44,775 nt of DNA from Mesorhizobium sp. LSHC420B00 (GCF_000503055.1 NZ_AYVY01000001.1:190816-235590), one strand, 5' to 3'. Shown: positions 16,320 through 24,894, counted from the stretch's first letter. Made by a program: numbers and translations. The notes: generated by a model from the sequence alone, not told the origin.

Positions 16320-17270
16320 TCAGCCTTTCCGCCCCGAGAGCCGCTCCTGCAGTGCCGTCATGATGACGGCCACGACCAGGATCGCGCCATAGGCGATCTG
16401 CAGCACATAGGTGGAGACGTTGAAGGCGGTCAGCACGCTCTGCAGCAGGAAGATGTCAATGGCGCCGATCGCAGCCCCGGCGAGCCCGCCGCGTCCGCCG
16501 GCAAGGCTGACGCCGCCGAGCGCTACCGCGGCAATCGCGATCAGTGTGTAGGTTGGCCCGATGTTGGGGTCGGCCGATCCGATTAGCGCGGTCAGCATCA
16601 GGCCGGCACAGGCGGCAAGTATGCCGGTCATGACATAGGCGATGAAACGGACTTTGGTGACCTGAACGCCGGCCGTGTAGGCGGCGCGGTCGTCGCTGCC
16701 CACCGCCATCAGCTGGTCGTAATAGGGCGTCTGCCGCACCAGCCACCAGAACAGGAAGATCAGCGCCAGCGGCAGTGCCGACCAGGGTCCGGCCATTGCC
16801 TTCAGCCAGCCCGGCGCCGGGCCGATCGGCGCTGGCAGGATGGTCAATGTCACGCCGGTGAGGATCAGGTAGGTGCCGAGCGTTGCAACGATCGGCTGAA
16901 TGCGGACGATGGTCGCCAGAAAGCCGTTGGCGGCGCCGACGACCGCGCCGATCAGAAGCGCCGCCGGCACGATGACCAGCGGCGAAGACATCCCAAGCCT
17001 GAGAAACAGCACCTGGATCACCATCGCATTGACGAAGCCCATCAATGGCCCGACGGAAATGTCGATGCCGCCGCGCCCGGCGAGGATCACTGGAGCCGAG
17101 GCGAGCGCTGCGCCGATCAGCGGTGCGGCGAGCCCGATCAGCGCGCCCCAGGCGGCGGGATGGAAGCGCGCCGGATTGAGCAGCAGATTGACCGCGATCA
17201 GGATGACCAGCAGCACTGCCGCAAAGCCAGCGCCGCGCCATCGCGCCGCCATGCGCCGCAACCCGCTCAT
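16320..17270 (-). CDS. Ribose-type sugar ABC transporter permease (RbsC family), first
   Basis: This 316-residue inner-membrane protein has about nine or ten hydrophobic segments. Hallmarks are GRGGIDISVGPLMGFVNAM near residue 66, VATLGTYLILTG near 128 and the VALGGVSLAGGRGGLAGAAIGA segment near 250. The start at 17270 overlaps the end of the second ATPase-half gene by 4 bases, so translation is coupled. Confidence 0.9.
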   Translation of the reverse strand: MSGLRRMAARWRGAGFAAVLLVILIAVNLLLNPARFHPAAWGALIGLAAPLIGAALASAPVILAGRGGIDISVGPLMGFVNAMVIQVLFLRLGMSSPLVIVPAALLIGAVVGAANGFLATIVRIQPIVATLGTYLILTGVTLTILPAPIGPAPGWLKAMAGPWSALPLALIFLFWWLVRQTPYYDQLMAVGSDDRAAYTAGVQVTKVRFIAYVMTGILAACAGLMLTALIGSADPNIGPTYTLIAIAAVALGGVSLAGGRGGLAGAAIGAIDIFLLQSVLTAFNVSTYVLQIAYGAILVVAVIMTALQERLSGRKG

Positions 17271-18010
17271 GCCGCGCGCCCGAACATGGCCGCGATCACC
17301 GTATCGCTTTTCATCTCGTCGCCGGTGATTTCAGCCGCGACCTGCTGTTCGCGGAACACCAGCACGCGATGGCAAAGCAGCAGAATCTCTTCGATCTCGC
17401 TCGACAGGATGACCAGAGCCATGCCGTCCGCCGCGAGCCCACGGAACACGTCATAAAGGACATGCCGTGTCGCCACGTCGACGCCGCGCGTCGGATCGTT
17501 GAGGAGCAGGATCGCCGGTTCCAGCGCCAGTGCACGGGCCAGCAGCACTTTCTGCTGATTGCCGCCCGACAGCGTGGTGATCGGCGCGTCCGGTCGCGGC
17601 GCGACGATGGACAACTTGTCCCGGTAGCTCTCATAGCGCTGCCGTCGCCCGGCGAAGCTGAGCAGGCCGTACCGCATGTCGCGCGACAACGTCGAAACGG
17701 CAAAATTGTCGAGTACCGATTGGGTCGGAAAGATGCCGGTGGTGCGCCGGTCGCGCGGCAAATAGGCGATGCCGCAGGCGACCGCTTTGCGGAAATTGGT
17801 GATCGCGCGCGCCCCGGTTGGCGCCTCGACGGTCACCTCGCCGCCAGCCGGGCGTTCCAGACCGGCCAGCACTTTCAGGAACCGCTCCTGTCCATGGCCG
17901 TCGAGACCGGCAAGGCCGACGATCTCGCCTGGCGCAATGGTTTGCGTCGTGGGGCTTACGCCGGGCGCGATCACCAGGCCGCGCACCGAAAGGCCGGCGC
18001 GATCAGCCAT
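17267..18010 (-). CDS. Sugar ABC transporter ATPase, C-terminal half of an RbsA-type protein as a separate gene
   Basis: This 247-residue protein matches the second nucleotide-binding domain of RbsA-type double ATPases. The P-loop is degenerate (GLAGLDGHGQERFL, about residues 32-45), as normal for this half; the signature is LSGGNQQKVLLARAL, and Walker B reads LLLNDPTRGVD. Usual RbsA proteins are about 500 residues with both domains. Here the ATG at 18010 overlaps the first-half gene by 8 bases in another frame. It is either a natural split with coupled translation or a single-base indel in one long gene. Confidence 0.85.
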   Translation of the reverse strand: MADRAGLSVRGLVIAPGVSPTTQTIAPGEIVGLAGLDGHGQERFLKVLAGLERPAGGEVTVEAPTGARAITNFRKAVACGIAYLPRDRRTTGIFPTQSVLDNFAVSTLSRDMRYGLLSFAGRRQRYESYRDKLSIVAPRPDAPITTLSGGNQQKVLLARALALEPAILLLNDPTRGVDVATRHVLYDVFRGLAADGMALVILSSEIEEILLLCHRVLVFREQQVAAEITGDEMKSDTVIAAMFGRAA

Positions 18011-18746
18011 GCGCCAGCTCCGCCGCCGTACGAGGCGCCATCGCCCTGAGAAGTTCGGATGCGGTGGACGTGCCGCGTTCCTCGGTCGTCACCACGCTGC
18101 CGCCGCGCAGCACGGAAATCCGATCGGACAGCGCCCTCACCTCGTCCATGCGATGCGTGATGAACAGGATCAGGCAGCCTTCCGAAGCAAGCTTGCGCAT
18201 CATGGCGAAAACCGCCTCGCGATCGGCAAAGTCTAGCGCCGCCGTCACCTCGTCGAGGATGAGAATGCGCGGGTTGCGGACCACGGCGCGGGCGAGCACT
18301 ACCAATTGCTGAACGGCAAGCGGCAATTGGCCGGCCAACTGGTCGAGCGGGATCTCGGTCACTGCGAATTGTTTCAGCACCGCTTGGGCGCGCTGCCGCC
18401 GCTCGGCGCGCGGCACCGTGCGCGTCAGCAAGCCGTCGAGGCCGAGCAGGATGTTGTCCGTCACCGAACGGTCAGGCGCGATCAGCACTTCCTGAAATAC
18501 GGTGGCCAACCCGGCGCCCTGGAACGCCGCCGGCGAGAGGCCGGCAAAGGGCGCTCCGTCGAGCAGGATCGCGCCGCTGTCCGGCTGGACGATCCCGGAC
18601 AGCAGCTTGACCAGGGTACTCTTGCCCGAGCCGTTCTCGCCCAGGATGGTGTGGATCGTGCCGGCGCGGAACGCGATGGAGGCATTGGCCAGCGCAATCG
18701 TTTCGCCGTAGCGCTTCGAGATGGCCTGGACTTCCAGCATGAGCAA
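18003..18746 (-). CDS. Sugar ABC transporter ATPase, N-terminal half of an RbsA-type protein as a separate gene
   Basis: This 247-residue protein matches the first nucleotide-binding domain of RbsA. Walker A is intact (GENGSGKSTLVKLLSG, about 36-51), the signature position reads LPLAVQQLVVLARAV as in RbsA first halves, Walker B is ILILDEVTAALD, and the switch is FITHRMDEV. It ends AELAHG, where RbsA would run into the linker to the second domain. It follows the binding-protein gene by 51 bases holding a hairpin. The two halves together would be of normal RbsA length. Confidence 0.85.
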   Translation of the reverse strand: MLMLEVQAISKRYGETIALANASIAFRAGTIHTILGENGSGKSTLVKLLSGIVQPDSGAILLDGAPFAGLSPAAFQGAGLATVFQEVLIAPDRSVTDNILLGLDGLLTRTVPRAERRQRAQAVLKQFAVTEIPLDQLAGQLPLAVQQLVVLARAVVRNPRILILDEVTAALDFADREAVFAMMRKLASEGCLILFITHRMDEVRALSDRISVLRGGSVVTTEERGTSTASELLRAMAPRTAAELAHG

Positions 18747-18756
18747 TCCTGATGGA

Positions 18757-18790
18757 GAAGACCGGCACCGCCCGTGCGGAGCCGGCCTTC
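18757..18790 (-). other. Intercistronic hairpin between binding-protein and ATPase genes
   Basis: The 15-base arms 18757-18771 and 18776-18790 pair around a four-base loop with one U-U mismatch and one G-U pair in the minus-strand RNA. There is no U-tract. This position favours protection of the upstream binding-protein mRNA rather than termination. Confidence 0.55.
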
Positions 18791-18797
18791 ATAAATG

Positions 18798-19985
18798 CTA
18801 CTTGGCGCAGGCGTCCGGCACCTTCGAATAATCCCAGCCCTTGGTCGGTGCCGGATTGGCGAAGTAGGCATCGAGCCATTCCTCCGGCATCGGATCCTTC
18901 GGCGGGACCGGGAAGATCGAGACGGCGTCCGGCGTCATGCAGTCCTTGTACCAGGCCCCGAGGTCGGCATTGTGCACCGGCGGAATCGGGATCAGCAGCG
19001 TGTTGAGCTTCGGCTTCTGCCCATCGAGCATGCGCACGCCGACACGAAACAGCGTCTCGGCCGTCCAGTGCGGCAGAACCGCATGGCCTTCGAAGCGGTA
19101 TTTGTCGGGATTGGCCTTCCAGTAGCCGAGCGCATCGCCGGTGATCGAGCCGGTGATCAGCGGGGCAGGGCGGCCGGCTTCGGCAAAGGCCTCGGCGACG
19201 ACTCGGCTTTCGCTGCCGGTCGTCCACACCGCATCGATCGGCGCCGGATTGGTGGCGATCGCCTGCAGCACCGCCGTCTTGGTGACATTGGCCGTCCAGT
19301 TGCCGTTGACGCTGCGCGAGACCTTGAGCTTTGAATTTTCGGCCAGCGCCTTGTCGCCGCCCTGGCGCTCCTGCACGACGATCGGATGGCCGGCGATGCC
19401 TTCGACCAGAAGCACGCTGCCGCCGTCCGGCATCGCCTTGCCGATCGCGGTCATCATGTCGTAGCCCCAGCGGGCATAGTTGGAATCGACATTGATGGCA
19501 TTCGGGCTGGTCACCGACCCAGCCGCCGTGATGAACGGGATGCCGGCTTTGGCTGCGGCATCGATGGCATCGTCCAACGCCGTCGCCGAGCCGGGGATCG
19601 AGGTGATGATCGAGCATTTCTTATCGATGAAGGCGCGGATCTGGTTGATCTGCTGACTGGCGTCGTTGTTGGAATCCGACACTTCGAAACTCGCCACCGT
19701 GCCGTCGGCGATCAGCCCGTCGACCAGCCGCTTCAACTCCTTAGTGACGGTGACGCGCCACGGATTGCCCTGGTAGGACTCGGAGTGGCACCATTTCCAC
19801 GGCTTTGGCGGCGGCGTGAAATTGTCCCAGGCCGACGGCAGCATCTTCTGCGGCGCGCCGTCATATTGCGCCTTCAGTTCGGTCGGCAATCCAGCAATCA
19901 CGCCCGAAACGTCTTGAGCGCAGGCTATGGTCGTGAGCGATGCAAGTGCGGTTGCGGCCATAAGGCCGCGGATCAGGCTGTTCAT
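18798..19985 (-). CDS. Sugar ABC transporter substrate-binding protein (RbsB / LacI-type fold)
   Basis: This 395-residue periplasmic protein has a signal peptide at residues 1-23 (cleavage near ACA-Q). The mature protein follows the type I sugar-binding fold: QINQIRAFIDKKCSIITSIPGSATALDDAIDAAAKAGIPFI (in the region about 110-150), a VNVDSN-like segment, GSVLLVEGIAGHP and a DAVWTTGSESRVVAEAFAEAG stretch near 265. It is longer than RbsB (about 300) because of extra N- and C-terminal parts rich in tryptophan, a variant seen in some rhizobial systems. The ATG at 19985 follows GGAGGAGAAC. It belongs with the split ATPase and two permeases downstream. Confidence 0.88.
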   Translation of the reverse strand: MNSLIRGLMAATALASLTTIACAQDVSGVIAGLPTELKAQYDGAPQKMLPSAWDNFTPPPKPWKWCHSESYQGNPWRVTVTKELKRLVDGLIADGTVASFEVSDSNNDASQQINQIRAFIDKKCSIITSIPGSATALDDAIDAAAKAGIPFITAAGSVTSPNAINVDSNYARWGYDMMTAIGKAMPDGGSVLLVEGIAGHPIVVQERQGGDKALAENSKLKVSRSVNGNWTANVTKTAVLQAIATNPAPIDAVWTTGSESRVVAEAFAEAGRPAPLITGSITGDALGYWKANPDKYRFEGHAVLPHWTAETLFRVGVRMLDGQKPKLNTLLIPIPPVHNADLGAWYKDCMTPDAVSIFPVPPKDPMPEEWLDAYFANPAPTKGWDYSKVPDACAK

Positions 19986-20007
19986 GTTCTCCTCCGTTCG
20001 GTTGTTT

Positions 20008-21174
20008 TCAGGCTCCTCCGCCGGCAACGCCGGACACCTGCGTCGAAAGGCTCTCCCGAAACAGGCGATTGAGATCGGCAACGACGCGAGCGGCATTGTG
20101 CCTTTCGCTCAGGCCAAGATTGACGCGATCTGACGCCGCCTGCTGGAAGGCCATGTAGCCGTCGTGCCGCGGCCTGACACAGGCACCTTCGAGTGTGGCT
20201 CGGGTGTCCTTGTAGAAATTGCCGGTGGCAGCGTTAACGGCGGCATCCTCCCAGGCTGCCGCATGGCCGGGCTGGCCGCCGCCCGAGGCGTAAGGGCCGC
20301 GCTGCACGTCACCGCTGGCGATCCAGTAGGCGAAGTCGATGGCCTCCTGCCTGGCCTTCGAAAAAGCTGACACGGCAATGCCAGTCCCGCCGAGCGCCGA
20401 GCCTTTGGGGCCGGCATTGCCCGCCGCCGGGATATCCGTGAAAGCCAGGCGGTTGGGTCGAAACCCGGCGATGGCATAGGAGACATAGCCATAGATCAGC
20501 GGTGCACAGGCGATCCGCGAGCCGGATCCGGCCATTTGCTCCAGAACCGCTATCGGATCCATGCCAAGGCAGGCCGGATCGACGAGGGCCGCGATCTCGC
20601 GCATCATCTCGAAAACCTGCTTGCCGGTTGCCGGGTCCACATGGTCGCCAGGGCCTTCACCGGCGGGCCGGCCGAGAGTGCCGGCAAGCGTGTAGAACAC
20701 CATCAGCGAATGCGGCGGCCTGAGCGGCAACAGCACGTGGCCTTGCCGGGCCAGATCGAGGGCATAGGCCCAGTTCGCCGGTGCAGCCGAAAGCATGTCC
20801 GGCCGCCAGGCCTCCACCTGGCTTGCCGCGTCGATCGGAAACGCCCACTGCCGGCCTTGCCAGTTGTAGCTCGGAAAGGACCGGCCGACACTGCCCGCCG
20901 CAAGTGCTGCACGTTCGGCTTCCCGGCCGGCCGCATCGAGCGGCGTCAAACAATTCTCGGCGGTGATCTGGCCGACATGCGGATGGTCGATGACGATCAG
21001 GTCGTAGGCACGGGCCAGTTCTTCGACCGGGAAGGATTCGAAATCCTGCAGCGAGCGCTTGTCCCATTCGATGGCGACGCCGGTGCGTTCCGTCCACAGC
21101 GCTGAACAGGCGACCATCGGGTCATAGCCGCGCGGATGGCTCCAGGTCATGCCTTTGAGCGTCACGTCGCTCAC
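20008..21174 (-). CDS. Solute-binding-protein-like protein without signal peptide
   Basis: This 388-residue protein starts with GTG at 21174, overlapping the CoA-transferase stop by 4 bases. The fold signature is that of family 1 extracellular binding proteins (YDLIVIDHPHVGQ, WQGRQWAFPIDAASQVEAWRPDML, a TGIAVSAFSKARQEAIDFAYWI segment). But the N-terminus is LKGMTWSHPRGYDPM with no basic or hydrophobic export signal, and no upstream in-frame start supplies one. It is therefore predicted to stay in the cytoplasm. It has no cognate permease pair of its own class; the neighbouring importer already has a binding protein. Its role is unknown; a cytoplasmic ligand carrier or sensor is possible. Confidence 0.75.
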   Translation of the reverse strand: MSDVTLKGMTWSHPRGYDPMVACSALWTERTGVAIEWDKRSLQDFESFPVEELARAYDLIVIDHPHVGQITAENCLTPLDAAGREAERAALAAGSVGRSFPSYNWQGRQWAFPIDAASQVEAWRPDMLSAAPANWAYALDLARQGHVLLPLRPPHSLMVFYTLAGTLGRPAGEGPGDHVDPATGKQVFEMMREIAALVDPACLGMDPIAVLEQMAGSGSRIACAPLIYGYVSYAIAGFRPNRLAFTDIPAAGNAGPKGSALGGTGIAVSAFSKARQEAIDFAYWIASGDVQRGPYASGGGQPGHAAAWEDAAVNAATGNFYKDTRATLEGACVRPRHDGYMAFQQAASDRVNLGLSERHNAARVVADLNRLFRESLSTQVSGVAGGGA

Positions 21175-22331
21175 AGCCCGAACTCCTCGCGGATCTTTGC
21201 GCTGTGCTCGCCGATGCGTGGCGCGGCCCGCTCGACCTTGGCGCGGATGCCGTCGACCCTGAGCGGCGAGCGCGTGGTGAGGATCGAAACGTCATCCTCG
21301 CGCGTCACCGTCTGCAGCATGTCGAGAACCTTGAAGCCTTCGCTGGCCATCATTTCCGGCCAGGTCAAAACCTTGGCGCACCAGATGTCGGCAGGTTCGA
21401 GAATGGCAAGCCATTCGTCGACCGTCTTCGTCGCGATTTTTTGCGCGATGATCGCCTTGATCTCGTCGCGGGCGGTGAACCAGGTCGACGGCTGATCGCG
21501 GTAGGGCGCAAGCTCTTCGAGGCCCAGAAGATCGGCCAGCTTCGATATCGGCGTCATGGCGATCGCCAGATAACCGTCCTTGGCCGGATAGACGCCGTAG
21601 GGCGCCGACAGATAGGCATGGGCGCTGCGGAAAGATGACCGCCGCGGCAGCCGGCGTCCGTCATTGAGATGCGTCGTCAGCACCTCGAACTGGAAGTCGA
21701 CCAGTGCTTCGAGCAGGCTGGTCTCGACATGGCTGCCCTTGCCGGTCACGCCGCGCCGCACCAGTGCGGCAAGGATGCCTTGCGCGGCGGCGGAGCCGGC
21801 CAGCATGTCGGCGATGGCCAGCCCGAAGGGCACCGGCCCCTGGTCCTCGTCGCCGTTCAGCCACATCACGCCGGAGCGGGCCTGCGCCAGCAGATCCTGA
21901 CCGGGCCGCTTGACCCAGGGGCCTTCCTCGCCATAGCCGCTGATCGAGGCATAGACCAGGCGCGGATTAATCTTGCGCACCGCCTCGTAATCGAAGCCCA
22001 GGCGTTCGATGACGCCGGGCCTGAAATTCTGGATCAGCACGTCGGCCTTGGCCAGCAGGCCGCGCAGCGCCGCAAGATCGGCCTCGTCCTTCAAGTCGAT
22101 GGCAAGGCTTTCCTTGGCGCGGTTGATGGCATGAAAAATGGTGGAATCGCCACCGATCTCGGTGTCGCTGAGATAAAGCCGGCGCGACAGGTCGCCGCCA
22201 TCCGGCCGTTCTATCTTGATGACGCGGGCGCCGAGGTCGAGCAGTCTGAGTGAACAGTAAGGCCCGGACAGGAACTGGCTCATATCGACGACGATGAGCC
22301 CGGTCAGCGGCAGTTCGGCAATGGCAGCCAT
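21171..22331 (-). CDS. Family III CoA-transferase (CaiB/BaiF type)
   Basis: This 386-residue cytoplasmic enzyme moves CoA between carboxylic acids. The N-terminus has LTGLIVVDMSQFLSGPYCSLRLLDLGARVIKIERP, the classic family start, and the likely catalytic aspartate is Asp146 in RPGQDLLAQA. TGKGSHVETSLLEA near residue 195 is also conserved. GGAGAGAT precedes the ATG at 22331. It lies between a MaoC hydratase and a binding-protein-like gene, suggesting activation of an acid to a CoA ester followed by hydration or dehydration. The substrate is not evident. Confidence 0.92.
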   Translation of the reverse strand: MAAIAELPLTGLIVVDMSQFLSGPYCSLRLLDLGARVIKIERPDGGDLSRRLYLSDTEIGGDSTIFHAINRAKESLAIDLKDEADLAALRGLLAKADVLIQNFRPGVIERLGFDYEAVRKINPRLVYASISGYGEEGPWVKRPGQDLLAQARSGVMWLNGDEDQGPVPFGLAIADMLAGSAAAQGILAALVRRGVTGKGSHVETSLLEALVDFQFEVLTTHLNDGRRLPRRSSFRSAHAYLSAPYGVYPAKDGYLAIAMTPISKLADLLGLEELAPYRDQPSTWFTARDEIKAIIAQKIATKTVDEWLAILEPADIWCAKVLTWPEMMASEGFKVLDMLQTVTREDDVSILTTRSPLRVDGIRAKVERAAPRIGEHSAKIREEFGL

Positions 22332-22334
22332 TGC

Positions 22335-22886
22335 CTATCTCTCCGTCTTGCCGGCGAAATCGGCCGGATTGCGGTACTTCACCGTCTGCAGGTGCTCGCA
22401 ATAAAGCACGAGCTCGCCTTCGCCCTTGAAGACTTCATAGCTGGCGCGGATCAGCCCCATTTCCTTGTATTTCGGCTTCTTGTCGAGGTTGGAGCGGATC
22501 GAATAAATCGTGTCGCCGATGAACACCGGCTTGATGAAGCGCAATTTGTCGTAGCCATACGAAAAGGCGTTGATGCAATTGGTGGCGACGAGCCCGAGCC
22601 CGGCCGAGAACACGAAGGCGCCGGCGACCAGCCGCTTACCGAAGATGCCTTCCGTTTCAGCGAACATCTGGTCCTGCACGTATGGATGGATGTCGAGCAC
22701 CAGCGTATTGAAGAGATGGCTGTCGCCCTCGGCAATGGTCCGGCGCAGCGAACGGATTTTCTGGCCGACCGGCCAGTCTTCGTAGAACCAGTTCTCCGCG
22801 TTCCAGACGGCAAGGTCGGCGTGTTCCTTCGGCATGTTGGCGGGGTGTGTCGATGCCACGCCAACGGTCGGCGCGAAGCCGCTCAT
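22335..22886 (-). CDS. MaoC-like dehydratase family protein (second copy)
   Basis: This 183-residue protein has a hot-dog fold and starts [17 protein letters not shown] at about residue 34. It carries a conserved histidine in [12 protein letters not shown] and a C-terminal [21 protein letters not shown] block almost the same as in the MaoC gene at 6160-6639. It resembles the mesaconyl/itaconyl-CoA hydratase branch in being coupled to a CoA-transferase, but it is shorter. Its ATG at 22886 overlaps the stop of a 22-codon leader ORF (ATGA), so its translation is probably coupled to that ORF. Confidence 0.87.
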   Translation of the reverse strand: MSGFAPTVGVASTHPANMPKEHADLAVWNAENWFYEDWPVGQKIRSLRRTIAEGDSHLFNTLVLDIHPYVQDQMFAETEGIFGKRLVAGAFVFSAGLGLVATNCINAFSYGYDKLRFIKPVFIGDTIYSIRSNLDKKPKYKEMGLIRASYEVFKGEGELVLYCEHLQTVKYRNPADFAGKTER

Positions 22887-22951
22887 GACGACTTCCTCTG
22901 GGAGCGGGAATCGTCCATCAGGGCGCGCCGCAGACCAGCGAAATGCATCAT
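22883..22951 (-). CDS. Leader ORF of 22 codons, coupled to the MaoC gene
   Basis: The short frame [20 protein letters not shown] followed by two serines is preceded by a perfect GGGAGG (plus-strand CCTCCC 22956-22961) four bases before the first ATG. It ends with TGA overlapping the MaoC ATG (ATGA). The peptide is basic and serine-rich, without a run of one amino acid, so it does not look like a classical attenuator. Its position suggests translational coupling or a small regulatory peptide. I do not recognise the peptide. Confidence 0.5.
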   Translation of the reverse strand: MMHFAGLRRALMDDSRSQRKSS

Positions 22952-22974
22952 CGATCCTCCCGTCAATCTTCTTT

Positions 22975-22993
22975 TGTGAATAGTATTTTCACA
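22975..22993. promoter_or_regulatory. TGTGAA-N7-TTCACA inverted repeat between divergent operons
   Basis: A perfect 6-7-6 inverted repeat lies midway between the leader ORF (leftward operon) and the lactonase gene (rightward). It is a likely operator for both; the regulator is not identified, and no regulator gene lies directly adjacent to this intergenic region. Confidence 0.4.
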
Positions 22994-23075
22994 TATGGGG
23001 TTGTGTTGCAAGCGAGTCTCAGCGAAATTTTGCTGCGATCCGCGGCGGCCAACGCCGGCGGAACAGGAGGAAATG

Positions 23076-24173
23076 ATGCAGAATGCCTGTCTGGTTTTCG
23101 TCGGCAGCCTCAACCGCGACGCCCCATATTTTCAGGGCGCGCGCGGCGTCGGGCTGGGCGTCTATAGTTTCGACGAGGGGGCGCTGGAGACGAAGAAACT
23201 GGCCGAGACGGGAGGCATCGACAATCCGACCTTCCTGTCGGTGACGCCGGATGGCTCCTACATCTACGCCAATTCCGAAGTGTTCACCTGGCGCGAAGGC
23301 GCGGTCTCGGCCTACCGTTTCGACAGGCAGGCCGCCACGCTGTCCTACATCAATAAGCAGCCGACGCTGGGCAGCATAACGGCGCACAACACCATCACGC
23401 GCGACCGGACGAAGCTATTGGTCGCCAATTACGGCATGGGCGAGGGTGGCCCCGATCGCTCGGTCGTGGTCTTCGGGCTGCGCGATGATGGCGGCCTGAC
23501 CGCGCCATTGTCGAGCGTCGCCCATAGCGGGACCGGACCAGACCTCGCACGCCAGGAGCGGCCGCATGCCCATAGCGTAACCGAGACGGTTGCCGGCGGT
23601 GTTGCGATCGTCGCCGACCTCGGCATCGACCGGCTGGTGTCCTACCGCATCGGCTCAGACTGCAGCCTGACCAAACTGGCCGAGTCGGCGCTTGCGCCGG
23701 GCGCAGGTCCGCGCCATCTCGCGCTGCATCCCGGCGGCCGCTTCGTGTTCGTCATGAACGAACTGGATTCGACGGTCGTCTCGCTGGCGCTGGACGAAGC
23801 ATCAGGCAAGCTTACAGTGGTCGACAGCAAGCCGGCCGTGCCGGCCGAGGCACGCGACGGCAATCACTGTGCCGACATCCAGATCTCGCCCGACGGCCGC
23901 TTTCTCTACGGCTCCAATCGCGGCCATGACAGCATCGCCGTGTTTTCGATCGACCAGCAAACCGGCAGGCTTGCCCTTGTCGACTATACGCCTTGCGGCG
24001 GTGCCACGCCGCGCAATCTGGCACTGACGCCCTCGGGCGGCCATCTGTTCTCGGCCAACCAGAATGCCGACCGCATCTCGATTTTCGCCCGTGATGCCGC
24101 AACCGGCCGGCTGACCGACACCGGCCGATCCATCGGCATTGGCACGCCGATGTGCGTGAGGATCGTGCGTTGA
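23076..24173 (+). CDS. Lactonase-fold beta-propeller protein (6-phosphogluconolactonase-like)
   Basis: This 365-residue cytoplasmic protein has a seven-bladed propeller of the Pgl/lactonase family. Repeats of the type NPTFLSVTPDGSYIYANSE, GPRHLALHPGGRFVFVMNE, ADIQISPDGRFLYGSNRG and TPRNLALTPSGGHLFSANQ are clearly spaced through the chain. The start is set at 23076 because AGGAGG (23065-23070) is five bases upstream; an adjacent ATG at 23073 is only two bases from it. Members hydrolyse sugar lactones or have other functions. It is divergent from the CoA-transferase/CUT2 operon and probably co-regulated. Confidence 0.88.
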   Translation: MQNACLVFVGSLNRDAPYFQGARGVGLGVYSFDEGALETKKLAETGGIDNPTFLSVTPDGSYIYANSEVFTWREGAVSAYRFDRQAATLSYINKQPTLGSITAHNTITRDRTKLLVANYGMGEGGPDRSVVVFGLRDDGGLTAPLSSVAHSGTGPDLARQERPHAHSVTETVAGGVAIVADLGIDRLVSYRIGSDCSLTKLAESALAPGAGPRHLALHPGGRFVFVMNELDSTVVSLALDEASGKLTVVDSKPAVPAEARDGNHCADIQISPDGRFLYGSNRGHDSIAVFSIDQQTGRLALVDYTPCGGATPRNLALTPSGGHLFSANQNADRISIFARDAATGRLTDTGRSIGIGTPMCVRIVR

Positions 24174-24180
24174 CGCGATC

Positions 24181-24894
24181 TCAGAACTCGAGCGCCTGCC
24201 TGAGTGCCGGGCCGCTCCTGACACGCAAATCGAGGTCGGCCTCGATATGGTCGATGTGGTGCAGCATCAGCGCGCTGGCGCGTTCGGCATTGCCATTTTC
24301 CAGCGCCTCGAGGATCTGCGTGTGTTCGTTGTGGCCGCAGCTCGAGATACCCGAGCGGCCATAGAGTGCGATCACCAGAGATGAACGAGCGACCAGCTCC
24401 TCCATGAAGCGCTGCAGGATGACGTTTCCGGCGACCGACGCCAGAAGCAGGTGAAAATCTCCCGACGCCTTGATCTCCGATCGCCTTGCGTTCGGTCCGC
24501 GTTCGGCAATGAAGCGGCCCTCTTCATCGAGCTGGGCTTTGAACGCGGCGACATGCGCCGGCGTCATCCGCCCAGCCGCGGCGATTGCGATTCCGGGCTC
24601 GATCAGTCGGCGCGAAGCAAAGACCTGCCGCGCTTCCTCCGGCGACGGATTGGCGACGAAGGCGCCGCGATTGCGTTCGGTGCGCACCAATCCCTCGAAG
24701 GAGAGCATCTGCAGTGCGGCGCGCGCCACGGTGCGGCTGACATCGAACAGCGTGCCGACTTCGCCTTCGGAAAGCTTGGTTCCCGGCGCCAGCCGGCGAT
24801 CGACGATGGCGTCGCGCAACTGGTCGCGAATCGCCTGCGCGCGATCCTCGTTGGCGGCCTCGATGGCAGGGAAAGTCTGGTCGGCAATGTTCAT
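24181..24894 (-). CDS. GntR family transcriptional regulator, FCD (FadR-type) domain
   Basis: This 237-residue protein has an N-terminal winged helix (about residues 15-82; LRDAIVDRRLAPGTKLSEGEVGTLFDVSRTVARAALQMLSFEGLV) and a C-terminal all-helical FCD domain (about 90-225). The FCD metal/ligand residues are visible in SGDFHLLLA, CGHNEHTQILEAL and LMLHHIDH. The ATG at 24894 is chosen because upstream frames have no domain sequence; a start further upstream (24930) cannot be excluded. It is divergent from the polyamine-type ABC operon, whose promoter carries a GntR-type palindrome at 25015-25029. Confidence 0.9.
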   Translation of the reverse strand: MNIADQTFPAIEAANEDRAQAIRDQLRDAIVDRRLAPGTKLSEGEVGTLFDVSRTVARAALQMLSFEGLVRTERNRGAFVANPSPEEARQVFASRRLIEPGIAIAAAGRMTPAHVAAFKAQLDEEGRFIAERGPNARRSEIKASGDFHLLLASVAGNVILQRFMEELVARSSLVIALYGRSGISSCGHNEHTQILEALENGNAERASALMLHHIDHIEADLDLRVRSGPALRQALEF

